A model generated the notes under the pieces. It was not told the DNA's origin, did not search any database, and worked only from the letters and a program-made list of their open reading frames with translations. The position numbers and the translations under genes were made by a program. From positions 1 to 32,228 of the forward strand of contig JAJZXF010000023.1 in NCBI GenBank assembly GCA_021802485.1: DNA of 32,228 nucleotides, written 5' to 3'. Below, piece after piece: positions 14,336 through 21,589 of this stretch (the stretch's first letter is position 1; the number at the start of each line of letters is the position of its first letter). The stretch comes from Actinomycetes bacterium. GTDB taxonomy: Bacteria > Actinomycetota > Acidimicrobiia > Acidimicrobiales > JAJZXF01.

Positions 14336-15057
14336 TTGCAAACCCCGATTCCCGCGCACCGTTGGCCATCCTGCCCTCTGGCCAACGCAAGCCAAGGCTA
14401 ACGCTGTCCCAACCACCGGCACCGATTGATCTCACGTCGCCTATATGCTCCAGACTCTTTACGAACCTCCAGCTATGCTCGAAGTTTCACGGCAAACAGC
14501 CATCTGCTGCCGCGTACTCGTCAGTGCGTCAATAGCGCCTGCCCGATCACACCACAGCGTCACTCGAGACAATCTAGCTCATCTCGCGACTCCTTCTGCG
14601 ATCACTCCAGCCAGCGTGTACATCGAACGACGAGATGCCCCACGTCATCACGTCCAACGTCATCGCGTCCAACGACGCCGTGCTGTGGTGTCTACCGCAA
14701 CGGCACCTTGTGCTCATCGTGGTCCAGTAAGCACAAGGTGCACATCGCCAAGCTCTTGGACATCGCGCCCTTACAAGCGTCGGGCGGCGAGATCATCCGA
14801 GCTGCTCTTGCAAGCACAAGTTCACCCTGGAACTCCACCCATAAGGTGCCAGAAAGGCTGCGCTGCAAGACGACAAGGTCATGGCTCGAGCATCTCCAAG
14901 CAAGGGGCAAGTAGCAGTGAGATTGATCGGTGCTTGGAGCGCTATGTCGCGCGATTGCTCGACGGCACCACAGGACAACACTTCTATCGCCCTTGCCAAC
15001 AGGCCATTTGCGTCGGCCAACATGAGAAACGGGCCGCAGTTCGCTATCTTTCATGAG
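14336..15057. other. Intergenic region, hairpin, no supported gene
   Basis: About 0.7 kb between divergent genes. A 15-bp near-repeat (GTCATCACGTCCAAC / GTCATCGCGTCCAAC, about 14644-14673) sits inside a 31-codon frame MPHVITSNVI that ends in the next hairpin; I do not call it. The N-terminal extension of the crotonase frame (14881-15057) shows no family similarity and is treated as untranslated. Confidence 0.4.
14703..14741. repeat. 12-bp-arm inverted repeat
   Basis: GCACCTTGTGCT (14703-14714) pairs perfectly with AGCACAAGGTGC (14730-14741) over a 15-nt loop. No T-run follows. It could be a terminator or a leftover of a mobile element. Confidence 0.7.
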
Positions 15058-15846
15058 GTGAGCACTGACACCATTCTCCTCAGCCGACACTCAGGCATCG
15101 TGGAGGTAACCCTCAATCGTCCCCAGAAAAAGAATGCTGCCAACCAGCAGATGTGGAAGGAGTTGCTTCAAGCCTTCAACGAAGTGTCGCAAAGCGCTGA
15201 GGACCGAGTGGTCATCCTGTCTGGCGCACAGGGCGCATTTTGCTCCGGCGCGGATTTGAGCGATTCCGAGAGCATGCCTGCCACCGGGCGCGAGCATCAA
15301 CTAGTTCGCATGCGTGTGCTGGCCAAAGTCGCTCTTGCTCTACATCGACTGCCACAGCCGACCATTGCAAAGGTCGACGGTGTAGCCGCTGGAGCTGGTG
15401 CTGGACTGGCACTCGGCTGCGACCTCGTCGTGGCATCAGACCGAGCGCGCTTCTCCCAAATCTTCTCCAAGCGGGGCCTTTCGCTCGACTGTGGCTCATC
15501 ATGGCTGCTGCCTCGCATGATCGGGCTACACAGAGCGAAGGAACTCGCATTTTTTGCAGACATGATCACAGCCAGCGAAGCAGAACGGTTCGGCTTCGTT
15601 AACAAGGTTGTAGACACCAAAGATCTTGACGATTTTGTAAACGGTTGGGCACTACGCCTCGCGAGCGGTCCACCGCTAGCTCTCTCGATGACCAAACACA
15701 TGCTGAATGACTCCATGGGGCTAACCATGGAGGAGGCGCTCGAACAAGAGGCGCGGAGCCAGTGCGTGAACTTCTCAACCGAGGATACTTCTGAGGCTCT
15801 AAAGGCTTTCACTGAGAAACGCGATCCTACGTTCACCGGCCACTAG
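15058..15846 (+). CDS. Enoyl-CoA hydratase/isomerase (crotonase family)
   Basis: About 262 aa if started at GTG 15058 (STDTILLSRHSGIVEVTLNRP follows at once, the usual family start). ATG 15022 and the open frame from 14881 are alternatives. Crotonase features in order: N-terminal LNRPQKKNA; oxyanion-hole loop AFCSGADLSD; GVAAGAGAGLALGCDL forming the second oxyanion glycine; FSKRGLSLDCGSSWLLPR, where the family's catalytic glutamate region carries aspartate; and ITASEAERFGFVNKVV. That pattern is nearest to PaaG-like isomerases/hydratases rather than classical short-chain enoyl-CoA hydratase. Expected role: hydration or isomerisation of an enoyl- or aromatic acyl-CoA in the cytosol. No other beta-oxidation or phenylacetate gene lies nearby, so the substrate is open. 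Its last four codons are part of a 50-bp duplication. Confidence 0.88.
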   Translation: MSTDTILLSRHSGIVEVTLNRPQKKNAANQQMWKELLQAFNEVSQSAEDRVVILSGAQGAFCSGADLSDSESMPATGREHQLVRMRVLAKVALALHRLPQPTIAKVDGVAAGAGAGLALGCDLVVASDRARFSQIFSKRGLSLDCGSSWLLPRMIGLHRAKELAFFADMITASEAERFGFVNKVVDTKDLDDFVNGWALRLASGPPLALSMTKHMLNDSMGLTMEEALEQEARSQCVNFSTEDTSEALKAFTEKRDPTFTGH

Positions 15847-15958
15847 GGAAGCCACCAGTTCTGGTTTGCACCACACTTCGCGATCTCGAAGGGCGCCGTG
15901 ACCCACAGACCGGCCACTAGGGAAGCCACCAGTTCTGGTTTGCACCACACTTCGCGAT
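15835..15958. repeat. 50-bp perfect direct repeat (74-bp period)
   Basis: 15835-15884 is repeated without mismatch at 15909-15958. The first copy begins with the last codons and stop of the crotonase gene (ACC GGC CAC TAG), so the second copy is a duplicate of that gene end. Each copy holds a small dyad, ACCAGTTCTGGT. It looks like a tandem duplication or the scar of an insertion at the gene's 3' end. Confidence 0.9.
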
Positions 15959-16046
15959 AGCCAGATTCACGCTTAGCAACCAAGGGCGACGTGCGTTCAC
16001 CAGCGATTTCCCACCGCATCCGCATAGTTCATCGCAACACGATAAA

Positions 16047-16157
16047 CTAGGGGATCGCCATCCCGATTAGCTCGAAGGATTCCTGCTGGGTGGGCGTTGG
16101 ACCGGTGAGCTGATCGAACATGGCCAGCAACACGTCACGAACCCACGTGATAGCACG
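16047..16157 (-). pseudogene. Decayed C-terminal ORF fragment
   Basis: On the minus strand an open stretch between stops at 16158 and 16047 encodes RAITWVRDVLLAMFDQLTG followed by PTPTQQESFELIGMAIP. It reads like a genuine protein C-terminus (amphipathic helices, no low-complexity bias) but has no start or upstream domain. It lies 90 bp from the 50-bp repeat. A decayed transposase is my guess, but the family is not recognised. Confidence 0.3.
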
Positions 16158-16252
16158 CTACCCTTTTCGCGTAGCTACACGCTACAGCTGACCACCGTCC
16201 GGTCCGACAATAGAGTTCGGTGCTAATCGACCAAGCCTGCATCCGGCAACCG

Positions 16253-16266
16253 AGCCCACTTGGGCT
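16253..16266. promoter_or_regulatory. Dyad upstream of the flavoprotein gene
   Basis: AGCCCA-CT-TGGGCT is a perfect 6-bp-arm inverted repeat ending about 20 nt before the AAAGGAG ribosome site of the flavoprotein gene. It could be a repressor site or a 5'-UTR hairpin. A 14-bp dyad can also arise by chance in GC-rich DNA. Confidence 0.35.
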
Positions 16267-16295
16267 GTCCTTGGCTGGTCAGAAAGGAGTCCGTT

Positions 16296-17597
16296 ATGGG
16301 GCATAGGATTGTAGTACTCGGAGGCGGGACCGGAGGCACACTCGTAGCAAACCGTCTCTGGCGCTCATACGCCCACAGCGAACAGGTAGAGATCACCGTG
16401 GTCGACTCGAATGATCGTCACGTCTACCAGCCCGCACTGCTCTTCGTTCCGTTCGGTCTGGCAAGCCTCGACGAGATTGTGAGGCCACGCTCGAAACAGC
16501 TGCACAGCGGCATCAACTACGAGATGAGCGCCGTTGATCATGTGGACCTCCCCGCCAACCGCGTCCATCTCGCAAATGGCCGCGAGATCGACTACGACGT
16601 CCTTGTGGTCGCGACTGGCGCAGTATTGCAGCCCGAAGAGACCCCAGGCATGACAGGACCCGGCTGGATGCAGAAGGTCTTCACGTTTTACTCGCCCGAA
16701 GGCGCAGGCGCTCTAGAAGGAGCGCTTGCGACATTCAGCTCGGGACACATCGTGGTGAACCCCATCGATATGCCGATCAAGTGCCCGGTTGCGCCCCTCG
16801 AATTCTGCTTCCTCGCAGATTGGTACTTCAAAGAACGTGGCGTACGAGACCAGGTGCAAATCTCCTACGTGACGCCTCTAGACGGCGCGTTCACAATGCC
16901 AACAAGCTCGCGAATGCTCGGAAACATGCTCGCGGAAAAAAATATCGAGCTCGTAAGCGAGTTCAACACAGGCGAGGTCGACGGCAAGGAGGGGCGCCTG
17001 ATCAGCTACGACGGCCGCGAACTTCCCTTCGACCTCGCAGTCGTGATACCGCTGCACGCGGGCGCGGATTACGTCGGGCGCTCCCCGGGGCTCGGGGATC
17101 AGTTGAACTTCGTTCCGAGTGACGAGCACACCCTTCAGTCCAAGGCGAGACCCAACGTTTTCGTCATCGGGGACGCAGCAAACGTTCCCACGTCGAAAGC
17201 AGGCTCCGTAACCCACTTCGAAGGAGAGGTGCTTGCCGCTAATGTCCGGGCGTTCCTTGCGGGCGAAGAGCTTGCTGCGTCCTTCGATGGACATTCGAAC
17301 TGCTTTATCGAAGCCGGGTTCTCCAAGGCGCTCCTCATTGACTTCAACTATGACACCGAGCCATTGCCTGGGCGATTCCCGGCGAAGATCGGCGTACCGC
17401 TGTTGAAGGAGTCTCGGCTGAACCACTTAGGAAAGCTGATGTTCCAGTGGTTCTACTGGCACGTGCTTCTTCCTGGCCGCGACATCCCCGGATTGGGCTC
17501 AGGTATGCCGCACGCAGGCAAGCTAGAGGCTCCAGGCGACGGCACGGACGAACAGAACGAAAGCGACGAAAAGGAGGTGCATTCAAATGCCGGTTAA
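16296..17597 (+). CDS. Sulfide:quinone oxidoreductase-like flavoprotein
   Basis: 433 aa from ATG 16296, with AAAGGAG 8 nt upstream. The N-terminal Rossmann loop is VVLGGGTGGTLVANRL (FAD). VLVVATGAV (102-110) and FVIGDAANVPTSKAGS (289-304, FAD-binding ATG and GD motifs) complete the two-dinucleotide-binding fold. The protein has only three cysteines: C163 (KCPVAP), C171 and C336 (SNCFIEAG). C163 and C336 sit where the two cysteines that carry the polysulfide in sulfide:quinone reductases sit; the third, N-terminal cysteine of classical enzymes is absent. An amphipathic C-terminus (MFQWFYWHVLLPG) fits monotopic membrane binding. Expected role: oxidise sulfide to sulfane sulfur and pass electrons to quinone. 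It overlaps the next gene by 11 bp. Confidence 0.83.
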   Translation: MGHRIVVLGGGTGGTLVANRLWRSYAHSEQVEITVVDSNDRHVYQPALLFVPFGLASLDEIVRPRSKQLHSGINYEMSAVDHVDLPANRVHLANGREIDYDVLVVATGAVLQPEETPGMTGPGWMQKVFTFYSPEGAGALEGALATFSSGHIVVNPIDMPIKCPVAPLEFCFLADWYFKERGVRDQVQISYVTPLDGAFTMPTSSRMLGNMLAEKNIELVSEFNTGEVDGKEGRLISYDGRELPFDLAVVIPLHAGADYVGRSPGLGDQLNFVPSDEHTLQSKARPNVFVIGDAANVPTSKAGSVTHFEGEVLAANVRAFLAGEELAASFDGHSNCFIEAGFSKALLIDFNYDTEPLPGRFPAKIGVPLLKESRLNHLGKLMFQWFYWHVLLPGRDIPGLGSGMPHAGKLEAPGDGTDEQNESDEKEVHSNAG

Positions 17598-17904
17598 GAG
17601 CTATGCCGGAGCACAGGTCGATGTTGAAGAGGACGGATTCTTCGTCCATCCGGAGCAGTGGTCACAGGATATGGCGCCGGAAATTGCGAGGGAATCTGGG
17701 GTTCCTGAGTTGACAGAGCGCCACTGGGAGGTTGTTAGTTTCATGCGCAAGGAGTACCTTGCGAGCGGCGACAGCCCGAGCGTTCGCCTCCTCGGCAAGG
17801 CATCGGGCGTGCCTGTAAAAGAGCTGTACCAGCTATTCCCAAAGGGCCCAGCGAAGCTTGCAGCAAAGATCGCGGGCATTCCGAAGCCGCGCAGCTGCAT
17901 CTAG
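17587..17904 (+). CDS. TusE/DsrC-like sulfur carrier, single C-terminal cysteine
   Basis: 105 aa from ATG 17587; AAGGAGGT lies inside the end of the flavoprotein gene, 7-8 nt upstream, so translation is probably coupled. Family landmarks: DVEEDGFFVHPEQW near the start, LTERHWEVVSFMRKEY, SVRLLGKASG, and the flexible C-terminal arm GPAKLAAKIAGIPKPRSCI. The penultimate cysteine C104 (CysA) is present. The second cysteine of true DsrC, 11 residues earlier, is alanine (A93). It therefore should carry sulfur as a persulfide on one cysteine, as TusE does, and cannot form the DsrC intramolecular disulfide or trisulfide. Next to SQR and DsrE2 homologues it is probably a sulfane-sulfur relay, not a tRNA-thiolation protein; no TusBCD is seen. 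Confidence 0.88.
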   Translation: MPVKSYAGAQVDVEEDGFFVHPEQWSQDMAPEIARESGVPELTERHWEVVSFMRKEYLASGDSPSVRLLGKASGVPVKELYQLFPKGPAKLAAKIAGIPKPRSCI

Positions 17905-17934
17905 CGGGCCACTTGTCGAGAGAGGAGAACCCCA

Positions 17935-18402
17935 ATGGACAAGACTATCGAGAAGGTATCCGTCATCATCTCAAAGGGATCACTGGCGGAAATATACCCC
18001 GGGCTGATCATGGCGAACGGTGCCAGGGCCGAAGGCATCGAGGCCAACTTGTTCTTCACCTTCTTTGGGCTCGACGCTGTCAACAAGAAGCGGCAGGCAC
18101 ATATCAAGCTTTCAACCGTCGGCAACCCGGGTCTCCATTTGGCAACATGGCTCGGAAGCTTTCCGGGTGTATCAAGCGTCATGACCCGCTATATGGAGCA
18201 CACCATGGGAGCTGCTGACATACCCTCTATCCCCGAGTTCATCGAGATGATCGCAGACACCGGTGCAGGCCTGTACGGATGCAAGGCATCTGTGGACCTG
18301 TTCAAGCTGACCAAGGATGACCTCATTGATCAGGTCGAAGAGATCATCACCGTTGGCGAGTTCTACGAGAAGGCTGCGGGCGGGCAGATCATCTTCACCT
18401 GA
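17935..18402 (+). CDS. DsrE2-like DsrE/F family sulfurtransferase
   Basis: 155 aa from ATG 17935, preceded by GAGAGGAGAA about 7 nt upstream and 30 bp after the TusE-like gene. It has the DsrE fold pattern: a first strand KVSVIISKG, AEIYPGLIMANGARAEG, a hydrophobic strand ANLFFTFFGLDAV, and a conserved cysteine in GLYGCKASVDLF (C116, the only cysteine). The size and the GxYGCxxS motif point to the DsrE2 type, known in sulfur oxidisers beside TusA, rhodanese and sHdr or SQR genes, where the cysteine accepts sulfane sulfur. Some members are membrane proteins; this one has at most one weak hydrophobic stretch (38-46). It is likely the third step in a relay from the SQR-like enzyme. Its stop is 10 bp from the convergent yraN-like gene, with no clear terminator. 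Confidence 0.83.
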   Translation: MDKTIEKVSVIISKGSLAEIYPGLIMANGARAEGIEANLFFTFFGLDAVNKKRQAHIKLSTVGNPGLHLATWLGSFPGVSSVMTRYMEHTMGAADIPSIPEFIEMIADTGAGLYGCKASVDLFKLTKDDLIDQVEEIITVGEFYEKAAGGQIIFT

Positions 18403-18412
18403 TCCACTCCCG

Positions 18413-18796
18413 TCAGAACGCTCCCTCTAGCACCTCGACCTCGCTATTCATCACTGAGGCGACGTCGAAGCGGATCCCGCTCGGTCGCGCCCTGGTCTCC
18501 TCTTCGAGCCAGCGCCCCGCAAGGAACCGCAGCCTCTGGCGCTTCTCGCGAGTCACCGCTTCAAGCGGATCACCTAAGGCGTCCGATGAGCGTGCCTGCA
18601 CCGCGCAAAAGATGATCTCTCGCCCACGACGCAAGACAAGGTCGATCTCTCCCTGCCTGCAAACCCAGTTGCGAGACAGCACCTCGTAGCCGGCACCCTC
18701 ATACCAGCGAGCAGTAGCATCCTCAGCTTGGCTAGCAGGTCCCCGCGAATCCGACCCATCATTCAAACGGTCGCCGCCTTCACCAACGTCGCTCAA
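18413..18796 (-). CDS. YraN/UPF0102 family protein, altered catalytic motif
   Basis: 127 aa from ATG 18796, last gene of the translation block. UPF0102 features: AEDATARWYEGAGYEVLSRNW, GEIDLVLRRG (endonuclease-fold aspartate) and, later, K-x-x-RLRFLAGRWL and IRFDVASV near the end. Members are Holliday-junction-resolvase-like (PD-(D/E)xK fold), with the E-x-K pair in a conserved FVEVKxR motif. Here that motif is FCAVQARSS: glutamate is alanine and lysine is glutamine. The fold is probably intact but nuclease chemistry is doubtful. In many genomes rnhB and often lepB sit between rplS and yraN; neither is present in the 120-bp gap here. Confidence 0.85.
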   Translation of the reverse strand: MSDVGEGGDRLNDGSDSRGPASQAEDATARWYEGAGYEVLSRNWVCRQGEIDLVLRRGREIIFCAVQARSSDALGDPLEAVTREKRQRLRFLAGRWLEEETRARPSGIRFDVASVMNSEVEVLEGAF

Positions 18797-18917
18797 GTCA
18801 AACCTCTGCGGCGTCCAGAGCGTCGTCCTCCCCGCTGTTGCAGCGATACCGGGACAAGCGAAGGCCGTAGCCCGCCAGCGAAAGACCGGCCAAGGACTTT
18901 GGTGGTCCGACGGGTCA

Positions 18918-19268
18918 CTATCGTTGGGCGCGCTTCTCTTTGATCTTTGCTGCCTTGCCTACCCTGTCGCGCAAGTAGTAGAGCTTCGCACGCCTCACCG
19001 CACCGTGTGTGACAACCTCTATCTTCGCGACCGTCGGTGCATGGACCGGGAAGGTGCGCTCCACGCCTACGCCGAAGCTCAGCTTTCTCACGGTGAAGGT
19101 CTCGCGAACCCCTGAACCCTGCCTACGTATGACGGGGCCTTGGAAGACCTGCACGCGTTCGCGAGTGCCCTCTACGACCCTCACGTGAACCCGGACGGTA
19201 TCTCCTGGGCGGAAATCGGGCACGCCTTCTTTCAGGCTGTCGCGATCAATTATGTCTGTGGGGTTCAC
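18918..19268 (-). CDS. rplS: Large ribosomal subunit protein bL19
   Basis: 116 aa, normal length for the family, from GTG 19268 with AAGGA 9 nt upstream. Contains the typical [44 protein letters not shown] and [20 protein letters not shown]. It sits at the 30S-50S interface. Gap to the upstream trmD is about 80 bp, consistent with one transcript. Confidence 0.97.
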   Translation of the reverse strand: MNPTDIIDRDSLKEGVPDFRPGDTVRVHVRVVEGTRERVQVFQGPVIRRQGSGVRETFTVRKLSFGVGVERTFPVHAPTVAKIEVVTHGAVRRAKLYYLRDRVGKAAKIKEKRAQR

Positions 19269-19350
19269 TGCGAAAGATCCTTTCTGGAGCTGACTGCGTC
19301 TGCAGCACGACCGTCGGGGCCATTGAGCCCGTAGGGCGCGGGGCGAGCGG

Positions 19351-20121
19351 TTACGGCTCGTTCTTCCCCGGTAACTCTTCAGAATAGCCGTGCTCGCGCA
19401 ACAGGCGCACCTCGCCTTCCGTCAGACCCCCGCGGGCCTCGATCAAATCCGACCTCATCCTTATCGTTCGAGCCAGCGACTCAGCCTGGCGCCATCGCGC
19501 CACCCTGCGATGATCACCCGATAAGAGCACCTCTGGGACCGCCCAACCCCTGAACTCCGCTGGCCGCGTGTACTGCGGGTACTCGAGGAGGCCATTGGTG
19601 AACGTCTCCTCGATGCTTGATGCCTCGTTCCCCATCACCCCAGGGACCAGGCGGGCTACTGCTTCGATCACGACAAGCGCAGCCGCTTCGCCGCCAGCGA
19701 GGATGTAGTCTCCCGTAGAGATTTCTCCATCGACCAGGTGGTCTGCAACCCTTTGGTCTACACCCTCATAGCGCCCACACAGCAAGGAAAACCCTCCGGA
19801 TGCACCAGATTCCAGCGCCGCGAGATCCTTCGCCATGGGTTGATCAAAACGGCGCCCGGCAGGGCCAAGCAGGAGCAGCGGTCTCGGCGGATCACAGCTC
19901 TGCACAGCGTCGAAGATCGGTCCTGGAGCGAGCAGCATTCCCGCCCCTCCCCCGAAAGGGGCATCATCGACTGAACGCCGAGGATCAACAGCGCAACTTC
20001 TCAGGTCGTGCACGCTCACGGTCACAAGCCCTGACGAACGCGCCTTGCCGAGAAGCCCGTGGCAACAGAACTGCTCGATGGCCGACGGAAATATCGAAAA
20101 GACGTCTATGCGCACCCGCAT
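19351..20121 (-). CDS. trmD: tRNA (guanine-37-N1)-methyltransferase
   Basis: 256 aa from ATG 20121, preceded by GGGGA; the open frame extends 20 codons further but the family begins [17 protein letters not shown] trefoil-knot features: [47 protein letters not shown] and [15 protein letters not shown]. It methylates G37 of tRNAs with S-adenosylmethionine and prevents +1 frameshifting. Conserved rpsP-khpA-rimM-trmD-rplS order. Confidence 0.97.
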   Translation of the reverse strand: MRVRIDVFSIFPSAIEQFCCHGLLGKARSSGLVTVSVHDLRSCAVDPRRSVDDAPFGGGAGMLLAPGPIFDAVQSCDPPRPLLLLGPAGRRFDQPMAKDLAALESGASGGFSLLCGRYEGVDQRVADHLVDGEISTGDYILAGGEAAALVVIEAVARLVPGVMGNEASSIEETFTNGLLEYPQYTRPAEFRGWAVPEVLLSGDHRRVARWRQAESLARTIRMRSDLIEARGGLTEGEVRLLREHGYSEELPGKNEP

Positions 20122-20200
20122 AGCTCCCCGATGAACTTCACACGCCAAGCAGGCGAGCCCCGCGCAACACGGCCACGACACGCAAGGATATGGGCCGCAC

Positions 20201-20797
20201 TCACGTGCATGCCTCGAAGAAGCCGTTCGGAAGGTCTACCACCAGCGCCGCTCTGCCTTCATTTCCACTTGGGGGAGTCTCGCACCCACCCCGGGCGGTC
20301 TCCGCGGGCTCCGATAGAAAAACGAGCGGGATCACGGCACCGCTGTCCAGCACAAGCAGGTCGCTCGCGGGATTCGCCTCCAGAGCTACCACGCGACCCA
20401 GAGCGAGCCCAGCGAGATCGTGCACCTCACGCCCGACCAGATCGTGCACCCAAAGTGTCCCTGGCGCATCCATTGGCGCCGCCATGAGAACGCACCCCTG
20501 CAGCAAAGAGGCAGCGTCCCGGTCCGAGATGCCCTTGAAAAGCACTGCCCAGCGCGTGCCGTGCGCTCTCGAGCGCACCACCTCCAGCTCGATCTCAGAC
20601 TCCATTTCGATCTCAGGCTCGACACTTGGCACTACCCCGCGATCACGATCCCCGGCCTCGAGTGCACTCCGATCATGATCAAGCTGCGCCTTGCTCGCAG
20701 TCAGGATCGACCCCTCATCGAGGCGCTCGGTGCGATTGGTGGTCAGCGAGACGAGCACCTCTCCGTGAAGACCCAACGGCCGCGCTACCCACCCCAC
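20201..20797 (-). CDS. rimM: Ribosome maturation factor RimM
   Basis: 198 aa from GTG 20797 with AAGGA 5 nt upstream; the only other in-frame options to the preceding stop are rare codons. N-terminal RimM barrel starts VARPLGLHGEVLVSL, and the PRC-barrel domain holds LWVHDLVGREVHD, LGRVVALEANPASDLLVL and ends LVVDLPNGFFE. Between them is an acidic insert (about residues 40-72, with a Glu-Ile repeat pattern EPEIEMESEIELE) not typical of the family, and a second insert before the final strand. It assists 16S rRNA processing with ribosomal protein uS19. Confidence 0.93.
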   Translation of the reverse strand: MGWVARPLGLHGEVLVSLTTNRTERLDEGSILTASKAQLDHDRSALEAGDRDRGVVPSVEPEIEMESEIELEVVRSRAHGTRWAVLFKGISDRDAASLLQGCVLMAAPMDAPGTLWVHDLVGREVHDLAGLALGRVVALEANPASDLLVLDSGAVIPLVFLSEPAETARGGCETPPSGNEGRAALVVDLPNGFFEACT

Positions 20798-20876
20798 GGC
20801 AATCCTTGCTGGCCGCGACCACTCGGAACCGTCGCCGGAGCCGTTCAGCAGGTCCGCCAGCTCCCGGGAAGCATCG

Positions 20877-21227
20877 TCAATCGCTTACGATCTCTACTGG
20901 AGCCGCTACACCGTCACGCGCTCCAGCGGCACCAACCACCGTGCGAATGGCCTTTGCCACGCGGCCCTGCCTGCCAATGACCCGCCCTACGTCGTCAGGA
21001 CCGACATGAAGGCGCAATTGCACCTCCCTCTTGCCCTCACGCGCCTCGACAACCACTGCACCAGGATCTTCGGTGATGCTCTGCGCGACGAATTCGAGAA
21101 CTGACCTTGCAGTCGCGCCGACGACCCGGTTGCCAGCGTCATCGTCCTCGCCGACCTCGCTTGGCCCGGAGGCGATAACGTTCCCGTTGGGTTCTAAAGA
21201 GCCCGCCGCCTTATCGTCGACGCTCAC
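20877..21227 (-). CDS. khpA: KH-domain RNA-binding protein KhpA
   Basis: 116 aa when started at GTG 21227, whose GTGA overlaps the rpsP stop; GGAGG lies about 6 nt upstream, inside rpsP. The longer open frame runs within rpsP and is not used. Residues 1-40 are an acidic, low-complexity extension. The remaining 75 are a single type-II KH domain: SVLEFVAQSITEDP, then VGRVIGRQGRVAKAIRTVV with the GxxG loop GRQG. KhpA (YlqC/UPF0109) pairs with KhpB in Gram-positives to bind sRNAs and mRNAs and influence cell division. Between rpsP and rimM is its usual position. Confidence 0.93.
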   Translation of the reverse strand: MSVDDKAAGSLEPNGNVIASGPSEVGEDDDAGNRVVGATARSVLEFVAQSITEDPGAVVVEAREGKREVQLRLHVGPDDVGRVIGRQGRVAKAIRTVVGAAGARDGVAAPVEIVSD

Positions 21228-21517
21228 CTGGACACCTCCGCACCGCTGGATCGGAGCTCCGCGATTGCCCCTGAGGCCTCGAGCAGCCTCCCTACTGTCT
21301 CGGTTGGCTTGGCTCCCTGCTGAAGCCACTTGATCGCCTTGGCGTTGTCGATCGCTATCACAGCATCCTGATCGGTCGAGGACCTCCCCCTCGGTGCATA
21401 CGTGCCGACAATCTCGAGGAAACGGCCATCACGGGGGAAGCGAACGTCAGCAGCGACGACCCGGTAAGAAGGTTGCTTTTTCTTGCCCACTCTCATGAGG
21501 CGAAGTTTTACGGCCAT
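21224..21517 (-). CDS. rpsP: Small ribosomal subunit protein bS16
   Basis: 97 aa from ATG 21517 (MAVKLRLMRVGKKKQPSYRVV, the standard family start); AAAGG lies 11 nt upstream. Contains RDGRFLEIVGTYAPR and the C-terminal KAIKWLQQGAKPTETVGRLL. First gene of the ribosomal part of the block, 72 bp after ffh, and overlapping khpA by 4 bp. Confidence 0.97.
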   Translation of the reverse strand: MAVKLRLMRVGKKKQPSYRVVAADVRFPRDGRFLEIVGTYAPRGRSSTDQDAVIAIDNAKAIKWLQQGAKPTETVGRLLEASGAIAELRSSGAEVSR

Positions 21518-21589
21518 GTAGTTAAATACCTTTCCTTTCCATCTGTTATTCTGCCCGAACTCGTCGGTTCGGGCCAAGTTTGTACCTGT

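Larger units (their letters stand above)
15847..16295. other. Intergenic region upstream of the sulfur operon
   Basis: About 450 bp containing the second copy of the 50-bp repeat, the decayed ORF end and, next to the operon, a dyad (separate entry). The promoter of the sulfur operon must lie between about 16150 and 16280. I see no clear -35/-10 consensus. Confidence 0.45.

Noticed and set aside
14426-15056. Two long plus-strand frames upstream of the crotonase
   Set aside because: Overlap each other and the crotonase extension; no family similarity and no initiation signals.
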